Positions 1 to 5,307 of a stretch of DNA of 5,769 nucleotides are shown piece after piece; positions within the stretch are counted from its first letter, which is position 1; each line of letters opens with the position of its first letter. The notes under the pieces were generated by a model. It was not told the origin of the DNA. It worked only from the letters and a program-made list of their open reading frames with translations, and ran no database searches. The position numbers and the translations under genes are program-made. This stretch comes from Thermoplasmata archaeon (lineage in GTDB: Archaea; Thermoplasmatota; E2; UBA202; JdFR-43), in NCBI GenBank assembly GCA_021158865.1, contig JAGGSX010000044.1, forward strand, positions 1 through 5,769, given 5' to 3'.

Positions 1-2
1 AC

Positions 3-131
3 ATTGTGCTGAGATGGAATAACAGCAGGGACGATTTTGATGTTTATGTTCCTGGGGCTCCTGACTTCGTTATTGAGCAAGGCAATGGATTCTTTGTTTC
101 AGTAAGTCAGCAAAGCCAGTGGCATGGATAA
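3..131 (+). CDS. C-terminal end of a secreted surface protein (partial, 5' end outside window)
   Basis: An open frame enters from the left edge and ends at TAA 129-131, giving 42 residues. The readable end includes RWNNSRDDFDVYVPGAP, then DFVIEQGNGFFV and a terminal QWHG. The pattern W-N-x(n)-D-V-Y-x-P-G-x-P, then D-F-x-I-x-x-G-x-G-F-F-V, then a late Trp-x-Gly, resembles a short C-terminal beta domain that I recall from large secreted proteins of Thermoplasmata-type archaea; it has no well-defined function. No membrane segment or sorting motif follows it. The gene lies 46 bp upstream of the next start and on the same strand, but the promoter in between suggests separate transcription. What the rest of the protein does cannot be told from this fragment. 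That it is coding is likely from frame and composition; the family link is from memory and less certain. Confidence 0.6.
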   Translation: MVLRWNNSRDDFDVYVPGAPDFVIEQGNGFFVSVSQQSQWHG

Positions 132-147
132 AAATAATAGACGACAA

Positions 148-160
148 TTTATTTATATCT
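148..160 (+). promoter_or_regulatory. TATA-like archaeal promoter for the 1460-residue surface protein
   Basis: The stretch TTTATTTATATCT contains TTTATAT at 152-158, centred 23 nt before the ATG at 178. Archaeal TATA boxes are usually centred about 25-27 nt before the transcription start, so transcription would begin at or just beside the ATG, giving a leaderless mRNA. This agrees with the absence of any GGAGG- or GGTG-like site between the box and the start codon. The region is AT-rich throughout, so chance similarity is possible. Confidence 0.5.
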
Positions 161-177
161 AAAAATAATTATTTAAT

Positions 178-3100
178 ATGCGAAAGATTATTTTAATTAG
201 TATATCTATGACCTTTATCATTGCCATAATTCTTTTTGGAGGTAACCTGCACAGCACATCCACTCTCGAGCATAGCAAGATTGTTGAAATGAATTGGCCC
301 ACATTTCATCATGATATCTATAGAACTGGCTATACTAACCTGACAGGTAATATTTCTACTCCTCTCATTAAATGGACATTTACAACGTCTAATCCAATAT
401 GGTCATCTCCAGCTATTGATGATGTGGATAATGATGGCTATATGGTAGTCATTTTTGGTTCTTATGATGGTAATGTTTATGCAATAAATGGAACGAATGG
501 AATGAAAAAATGGAATTTTACAACAAACAGTCGAGTTCGTTCATCTCCTGCAATAGCAGATATAGACAATGATGGATATTTGGATATAGTAATTGGCTCA
601 GATGATGGTAATGTTTATGCAATAAATGGAACGAATGGAATGAAAAAATGGAATTTTACAACAAACAATCCAATTTATACATCTCCTGCAATAGCAGATA
701 TAGACAATGATGGATATTTGGATATAGTAGTGACAACCATTATATCAGGAGCAAATACGACAGCATACTGTATAAATTCAACTGGTAATCTCGAGTGGAA
801 TTTTACAACAAACAAATCTGTATATTCTTCCCCTGCTATTGCAGACGTAGATAACGATGGAGATATGGAAATTTTCTTTGGAGATTTTTCAGGAAGATTT
901 TATTGCTTAGACCATGAAGGGAATCAGCAGTGGATATTTAGTGCTAATAAGAGAACAATTCCTTCTCCTGCTGTCTGCGATATTGATGGGAATGGTTATG
1001 TCGATGTAGTATCTGCAGACCATGAAGGTCATCTTTTTGCATTAAATGCCTCTTCTGGCAATCTTATGTGGATAATAGATGGTTTTGGAGACATACACTC
1101 GTCACCTGCTATTGGGGACATAGATAATGATGGGGAAGCTGAAATTATTATTGGAAGCATGAGCGGAAATTTGTGTGCCATTGATTCTCCTCCTGTTTTG
1201 TGGATAAATAAGAGCGGTTATCCTAAAAGTGTTCATTTGGGCGAAGAAATAAACTATACCATCCACTATGGCAATTGCGGCGGCATGGACGCCACCGGCG
1301 CCTCAATAACAGATGTTTTGCCTCAAGAAGTCAGTTTTCTGAATGCCTTTCCATATCCGGATGTAATAGATAATAATACCTTGATATGGGAAATAGGAAA
1401 TCTTAGTTTGGGGGAGAATGGGACAATTAGTATATGTGTTAGTGTGTTGCAACCTCCTCAAAATGGAGTTAACTACACAAACTACGTTAACATAACATGT
1501 GATGAAAACAGTAGTAGCGAGGATATTGAAGTTACGGATTATTATATCATTACTGCAGATTTATATCTTTATAAGAATGATTCATCTGATCCAGTATACT
1601 CTGGTAGCCTTTTGGCATATACTCTGCATGTCGGTAATGATGGACCAAATCCAGCTGAGAATATAATAGTAAAGGATTTTTTGCCATCTGGTGTGGAGTA
1701 TCTTTCTTCTTCTCCACTGCCAGATGTGGTAGATAATAATACATTGATATGGGAATTTGGTTCACAGAATAGTGGATGGAATACCTCAATAAACATCTAT
1801 GTATTGGTAAACAAAAGCCAAGGAATCTTAACTAATCATGCAAACATATCCAGTGATACATCCGATGCAAATTTATCTAACAATAATGATACAGAAAATA
1901 CAACGGTATTACCAGATGCTGATATTTCGATAGAAAAAAATGATTATCCAGATCCGGCAATTGCTGGGAGATGGATTGAATACACAATAAGTGTAATAAA
2001 TAATGGGCCAAGTGATGCGATAAATGTAAACGTAACAGATGTTTTACCATCCCAAGTAACATTCAATTTTGCTTCTCCTTCTCCAGATGGTAATAATAGT
2101 AATATCTATTACTGGAATTTTGCAAGACTGAATTCAAGCGATAGTATAATAATAACACTAAATGTTACCGTAAGTCCAAATGTAACTGGTGTAATAACAA
2201 ATTATGTAAATGTAACAAGCGATACATCCGATACAGATTCATCAAATAATTATGATACAGAAGATACAAATATAGGCTTGTATGCTGATATCGGAATAAC
2301 GAAAGTAGACAGTGTTGATCCGGCAACAGCTGGAAGTTACCTAAATTATACGATAAATGTTACAAATTATGGCCCGGTATACGCAAGTAATGTTACTGTT
2401 CATGATATTCTACCAGAAAAAACAACATTCATTTCTTCAAATCCACATTATGCTGGAATTGATGGTGATGGCTACTACTGGATTGTGAATATTTCATCTG
2501 GTTATTCAAAAGAAATAGAGATAAACGTTAGTATAGATTCAAATGTAACTGGTGTAATAACAAATTATGCAAATGTGACATATACATCCGATACAAATTT
2601 ATCTAACAATAATGCAATTGAGGAAACAAATGTAACAGCAGAAGCAGATCTGGAAATAATAAAATCTGATATGCCTGACCCCGTTATTGCAGGCAATTAT
2701 TTACAATATAATCTAACAATAACAAATTATGGACCAAGTGATGCTTCAAATGTTGTTGTTTATGATACTCTTCCATCAGGAGTTTCATTGAATTATGCAA
2801 GTCCATCTGCATTGGGGAGTTATCCTACATATCACTGGAATCTTGGAACAATTTCTGCAGGAGATAGTGAGACAATAATAATAAATGTAAGTGTTGCAGG
2901 CAATGTATATGGAATAATATACAATAATGCAAATGTTACAAGTGATACATCCGATACAAATTTATCTAACAATAATGCAATTGAGGAAACAAATGTTTAT
3001 CAGCCTACGAATTTGACAATAACTAAAACTGATTCTGCTGATCCTGTTATGCCTGGAGATATTTTTAATTATACCATAAAAATCAGGAACATTGGAGATA

Positions 3101-4560
3101 TTGACGCAAATAATGTCACTATAAGAGAAAGATATGATAAAAATATAACATTTATTTCTTCCTCTCCGCCTCCGATGCCTGGAAATAATGATACATGGAT
3201 TGCTTCCATTCCGTCTGGGGGCACGTTGTTTATAAATATTAGTGTCAGGGTTAAAAAACCATTGGACAATGGCACGGTAATATTCAATTATGTAAATGTT
3301 ACCTGTAATGGGACTTATGGAGAGGCAACAGAGACGACAACCGTGATTTCATCTCCAGAAATTCATATCAGCAAAGAAAGTATTCCCCTATATGCTGAGT
3401 CTGGAGCAAATGTTCTATACAGGATAATAGTAACAAATAATGGGACAATGAGAGCAACAAATGTTATTATAAGAGAAAGATATGATAAAAATATAACATT
3501 TATTTCTTCATCTCCGCCTCCGATGCCTGGAAATAATGATACATGGATTTTTGATGAACTAATGCCGGATGATTTTATAGAGATAGATATTAATGCTCGC
3601 ACATCCAATGCTCTGGAAGAAGGAGATATTGTCATGAATAATGTAAATGTTACATGTGACCAAAATTCGAGTGATGAAGCAAATGCAACAACATTTATCA
3701 TTTCATATCCTCCAGAGACACACAAACAATTCAACGGAAAGGTAATCAACATAACGATAATTGATGGAAGTAATGGCTATATTCTGCATTTTATACCTGT
3801 AAATACTACAATTACCCTCGTTGCAGTTGACAATGGCTCAGGTGTTAACAAAACATTTTATAGGATATTTAAACTGGCGGGCGGCGTCTGGCGGATTCTG
3901 TTTGATTGGGAGGAATATGGTGTATGGAATGATTCATTACCCTATTTCCCAATAGATTTGGCTTCCTTGGGAGAATTGTATAATTATTCGGCTTGTGGTA
4001 AATATGAAATTGAATTTTACAGTATTGATAATGCCGGAAATATTGAAGAGCCAAAGTGGAATGATGTATTTGTAGATTGTTTCCCTCCAGTAACAGAAAT
4101 AGAGATGCCATACGAAATTAGGAATGAAAGTTTCTTCATAAATGTCAATGCAAGTGATTTTGGCGTTGGGATTGATAGAGTTCTTTTATACTATAAATAT
4201 AGCGAGGATAACGAGAGCTGGTCGCCATGGATTCTATATGGAGAGAGAAAAAATAACTTTACATGGATATTCAATGCTTCAGATGGGTATTATAAGTTTT
4301 ATAGTGTTGGATATGATTTGTTGGGCAACCATGAAGCATTACCAAATAATACTACCATTCCAAAAGCTATGTGCAGAGTTATTTATCCTTGGGATATAAA
4401 TGGCGATAGAAGAGTCAATGTGAATGATTTATATCTATTAATAATCCACTGGATGCAGTCCTCAGGAAGTGAAAACTGGGATGCAAGAGTAGATGTGAAC
4501 CATGATGGCATAATAAATGAAGAAGATATAGATGAATTGATTACCCACTGGACTGGATGA
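178..4560 (+). CDS. Large secreted surface protein: FG-GAP/PQQ-like beta-propeller, seven DUF11 repeats, two Ig-like modules, C-terminal dockerin
   Basis: The 1460-residue protein starts with a signal peptide (MRKII, then a hydrophobic run to about residue 22). Residues 39-337 form a beta-propeller: a WPTFHHDxxRTGYTN opening, then six repeats with S/T-S-P-A or S-P-A at about 76, 122, 168, 217, 263 and 308. Each is followed by a calcium-type D-x-D-x-D/N-G loop. The last repeat lacks the Trp strand, which the N-terminus could supply to close the ring. Seven DUF11 modules of about 115-121 residues start near 339, 459, 580, 702, 822, 942 and 1060, most with the L-P-x-x-V/T-x-F motif. Two Ig-like or OmpL47-like modules (about 1177-1400) follow, the first with SIDNAGNIEEP. 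The C-terminus is a type I dockerin with calcium loops at D1406-D1417 and D1439-D1450. N-x-S/T sequons number in the dozens, which fits a glycosylated exterior protein. There is no C-terminal membrane segment, so docking to a cohesin is the likely tether. The first ATG is chosen because it begins the signal peptide and sits at the expected distance from a TATA box. Ligand and exact role are unknown; nothing suggests an enzyme. Confidence 0.92.
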   Translation: MRKIILISISMTFIIAIILFGGNLHSTSTLEHSKIVEMNWPTFHHDIYRTGYTNLTGNISTPLIKWTFTTSNPIWSSPAIDDVDNDGYMVVIFGSYDGNVYAINGTNGMKKWNFTTNSRVRSSPAIADIDNDGYLDIVIGSDDGNVYAINGTNGMKKWNFTTNNPIYTSPAIADIDNDGYLDIVVTTIISGANTTAYCINSTGNLEWNFTTNKSVYSSPAIADVDNDGDMEIFFGDFSGRFYCLDHEGNQQWIFSANKRTIPSPAVCDIDGNGYVDVVSADHEGHLFALNASSGNLMWIIDGFGDIHSSPAIGDIDNDGEAEIIIGSMSGNLCAIDSPPVLWINKSGYPKSVHLGEEINYTIHYGNCGGMDATGASITDVLPQEVSFLNAFPYPDVIDNNTLIWEIGNLSLGENGTISICVSVLQPPQNGVNYTNYVNITCDENSSSEDIEVTDYYIITADLYLYKNDSSDPVYSGSLLAYTLHVGNDGPNPAENIIVKDFLPSGVEYLSSSPLPDVVDNNTLIWEFGSQNSGWNTSINIYVLVNKSQGILTNHANISSDTSDANLSNNNDTENTTVLPDADISIEKNDYPDPAIAGRWIEYTISVINNGPSDAINVNVTDVLPSQVTFNFASPSPDGNNSNIYYWNFARLNSSDSIIITLNVTVSPNVTGVITNYVNVTSDTSDTDSSNNYDTEDTNIGLYADIGITKVDSVDPATAGSYLNYTINVTNYGPVYASNVTVHDILPEKTTFISSNPHYAGIDGDGYYWIVNISSGYSKEIEINVSIDSNVTGVITNYANVTYTSDTNLSNNNAIEETNVTAEADLEIIKSDMPDPVIAGNYLQYNLTITNYGPSDASNVVVYDTLPSGVSLNYASPSALGSYPTYHWNLGTISAGDSETIIINVSVAGNVYGIIYNNANVTSDTSDTNLSNNNAIEETNVYQPTNLTITKTDSADPVMPGDIFNYTIKIRNIGDIDANNVTIRERYDKNITFISSSPPPMPGNNDTWIASIPSGGTLFINISVRVKKPLDNGTVIFNYVNVTCNGTYGEATETTTVISSPEIHISKESIPLYAESGANVLYRIIVTNNGTMRATNVIIRERYDKNITFISSSPPPMPGNNDTWIFDELMPDDFIEIDINARTSNALEEGDIVMNNVNVTCDQNSSDEANATTFIISYPPETHKQFNGKVINITIIDGSNGYILHFIPVNTTITLVAVDNGSGVNKTFYRIFKLAGGVWRILFDWEEYGVWNDSLPYFPIDLASLGELYNYSACGKYEIEFYSIDNAGNIEEPKWNDVFVDCFPPVTEIEMPYEIRNESFFINVNASDFGVGIDRVLLYYKYSEDNESWSPWILYGERKNNFTWIFNASDGYYKFYSVGYDLLGNHEALPNNTTIPKAMCRVIYPWDINGDRRVNVNDLYLLIIHWMQSSGSENWDARVDVNHDGIINEEDIDELITHWTG
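464..729 (+). repeat. Tandem duplication of a beta-propeller blade (two 128-bp copies, 138-bp period)
   Basis: Copy one is 464-591 and copy two is 602-729, an offset of 138 bp or exactly 46 codons (one blade). By eye, 464-529 is identical to 602-667 and 542-591 is identical to 680-729. The only differences are six substitutions within the 12 bases 530-541 versus 668-679, which change SRVRS to NPIYT. The other blades of the propeller are clearly more diverged at DNA level, so this copy is recent or has been homogenised. Confidence 0.9.
2582..2633 (+). repeat. 52-bp direct repeat, copy 1 (DUF11 module 4/5 linker)
   Basis: Bases 2582-2633 are identical by eye to 2945-2996, an offset of 363 bp (121 codons, one DUF11 module). 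They encode the TSDTNLSNNNAIEETN linker. A related but diverged version lies at about 1855-1900. A 30-bp identity with the same 363-bp period (2177-2206 and 2540-2569) links modules 3 and 4. Confidence 0.85.
2945..2996 (+). repeat. 52-bp direct repeat, copy 2 (DUF11 module 5/6 linker)
   Basis: Second copy of the exact repeat at 2582-2633. Identity stops abruptly after the codons for ETN, where module 6 switches to a different sequence type. Confidence 0.85.
3120..3201 (+). repeat. 82-bp direct repeat, copy 1 (DUF11 module 6)
   Basis: Bases 3120-3201 match 3468-3549 with one difference (C3162 versus A3510), a synonymous serine third position. The repeat encodes residues 982-1008, which are identical to residues 1098-1124. 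The key segments are RERYDKNITF and SPPPMPGNNDTW. The offset is 348 bp, or 116 codons. The rest of modules 6 and 7 is much less similar on either side. Confidence 0.9.
3468..3549 (+). repeat. 82-bp direct repeat, copy 2 (DUF11 module 7)
   Basis: Second copy of the repeat at 3120-3201, with one synonymous change at 3510. It occupies the same position within its DUF11 module as the first copy does in module 6. Confidence 0.9.
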
Positions 4561-4580
4561 TAGCTACAACAAGCAAAAAA

Positions 4581-4603
4581 ATTAAAAGAGATATATATAT
4601 ATT
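4581..4603 (+). promoter_or_regulatory. Possible internal promoter: AT-rich element with an (AT)6 run upstream of the lipoprotein ATG
   Basis: ATTAAAAG at 4581-4588 is centred about 26 nt before ATG 4611, the spacing expected of a TATA box for a leaderless transcript. It is followed by an alternating AT run at 4591-4602. The AT run itself lies too near 4611 to act as its TATA box. If translation starts at 4557 instead, this stretch is coding (RDIYIL). The call is weak and depends on which start is used. Confidence 0.25.
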
Positions 4604-4610
4604 ACTTACC

Positions 4611-5252
4611 ATGAGATGGCTTGCTTTTATAATAGCAATTATACTCTTAACAGGATGTGTCACTCATACGCACACGGGAAATAGGAGTGGTGAAAAAAAA
4701 ATTTTGATTGTAGTTTCTCCTACAGATTTTAACTATAGTGAATATTCAGATATTAAAAATTATCTTACGGAAAGCGGTTTCAAAGTAGTTATAGCATCAA
4801 AAGCAGATACAGCGGTTAGTGAAAATGGAAAGAAAGTAACCGTAGATGTAAACTTAGCTTTTCCAGCAGCATCTGTAGCAAGGGAGAAATTAAATTTAAC
4901 TGAATATACTGCTTTTATATTGATAGGTGGTAAAGGAGTTACAACATTTTTTGATAGATATATGGACGCTGGAGACAGCATTGTTGCGGATATAGTAAAA
5001 GTAGGATGGACAGGAAAAATAATCGGTGCAATTGGTACAGCTCCTCTCATAATAGCAAATATACTTCCTCAATCTCTTTTAAAAGGAAAAAACATGACAT
5101 GTGACCCTTTATACAAAGAAAATCTTACCTCGAAAGGAATCAGATATGCTGGAGAGGGGGTGTTTGTAGATGGTAATATAATAACAGCTACAAATGATTC
5201 TTATGCAAAAGAATTTGTAGAAAAAATAAAAAGTGTTATAAATAAGCCATAG
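4611..5252 (+). CDS. Lipoprotein with a DJ-1/PfpI-like domain lacking the usual nucleophile cysteine
   Basis: The 213-residue protein from ATG 4611 begins MRWLAFIIAIILLTGC, a compact lipoprotein signal peptide with an LTGC lipobox (Cys16). It would be lipid-anchored outside the membrane. After a short His/Thr-rich linker, residues about 30-211 follow the DJ-1/PfpI (class I glutaminase amidotransferase-like) order: a KILIVVSPTDF strand, a conserved-type acidic residue in FNYSEY (Glu44), FILIGGKG, the elbow GAIGTAP, LLKGKNMT, then YAGEGVFVDGNIITA and a C-terminal helix. Family members normally have A-I-C at the elbow, with Cys as nucleophile; here it is A-I-G (Gly142, GGT 5034-5036). Protease, glyoxalase or deglycase-like chemistry is therefore unlikely, and binding or structure is more plausible. 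An in-frame upstream ATG at 4557 overlaps the preceding stop (ATGA) and would give 231 residues, but it adds 18 residues ahead of the signal peptide. Neither start has a Shine-Dalgarno site. Fold assignment is fairly secure; the role is not. Confidence 0.8.
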   Translation: MRWLAFIIAIILLTGCVTHTHTGNRSGEKKILIVVSPTDFNYSEYSDIKNYLTESGFKVVIASKADTAVSENGKKVTVDVNLAFPAASVAREKLNLTEYTAFILIGGKGVTTFFDRYMDAGDSIVADIVKVGWTGKIIGAIGTAPLIIANILPQSLLKGKNMTCDPLYKENLTSKGIRYAGEGVFVDGNIITATNDSYAKEFVEKIKSVINKP

Positions 5253-5276
5253 TGAAAATGAAGCTTTGATTTGAAA

Positions 5277-5300
5277 AATATTAAATAATGTTTTAATATT
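5277..5300 (+). promoter_or_regulatory. TATA-like promoter inside a perfect AT-only inverted repeat, upstream of the C25-type gene
   Basis: ATTAAATA at 5280-5287 is centred 24 nt before ATG 5308, matching the spacing seen before the 178 start. A GAAAA run at 5273-5277 just upstream could serve as a BRE. AATATTAAA (5277-5285) and TTTAATATT (5292-5300) form a perfect 9-bp inverted repeat around a 6-nt spacer, so a dimeric regulator could cover the TATA box. It could also be chance in AT-rich DNA. No GC-rich stem or long T tract marks a terminator for the lipoprotein gene. Confidence 0.4.
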
Positions 5301-5307
5301 GCATTAC

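Larger units (their letters stand above)
1192..3708 (+). repeat. Array of seven DUF11 modules within the surface protein
   Basis: This span encodes residues about 339-1177 as seven tandem modules. Each follows the order (A/T)D(L/I)xIxK.D..DP, then an aromatic-T-I/L-x-V-x-N-x-G-P strand, then a D-x-L-P motif, then a Trp strand, then N-x-V/A-N-V/I-T/S. In modules 2-5 this ends in the S-D-T-S-D-x-N-x-S-N-N linker typical of DUF11. Modules 6 and 7 form a diverged pair with RERYDKNITF in place of the D-x-L-P segment. DUF11 modules are all-beta Ig-like stalk units of bacterial and archaeal surface proteins. Their likely role here is to hold the propeller away from the C-terminal attachment point. 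Confidence 0.85.

Noticed and set aside
292..1190. PQQ-dependent dehydrogenase
   Set aside because: The WPTFHHD opening and Trp strands recall PQQ-like propellers, but the blades carry FG-GAP-type D-x-D-x-D-G loops, number only six, and show no dehydrogenase active-site or cofactor features.
1550..2062. Several minus-strand frames of 61-79 codons
   Set aside because: Shadows of the repetitive + strand coding sequence; the predicted peptides are low-complexity and unlike known families.
3363..3752. 129-codon open frame on the minus strand opposite DUF11 module 7
   Set aside because: It lies wholly inside the well-supported + strand gene, part of it mirrors the 82-bp repeat, and its translation has no recognisable domain or start signals.
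4142..4399. 85-codon + strand frame inside the second Ig-like module
   Set aside because: It overlaps the surface-protein gene in another frame with no promoter or domain; the frame of the large gene is continuous through here into a clear dockerin.
4591..4602. (AT)6 microsatellite as a phase-variable switch
   Set aside because: Twelve bases is short, and a 2-bp slip would only affect the longer version of the lipoprotein; translation from 4611 would be unaffected. There is no evidence of variation.
4760..5050. 96-codon minus-strand frame opposite the DJ-1-like gene
   Set aside because: The + strand shows ordered DJ-1/PfpI motifs across the whole region, while the reverse translation shows no domain.
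5253..5307. Intrinsic terminator after the lipoprotein gene
   Set aside because: The only stem is AT-only and is not followed by a T tract; it coincides with the promoter of the next gene.
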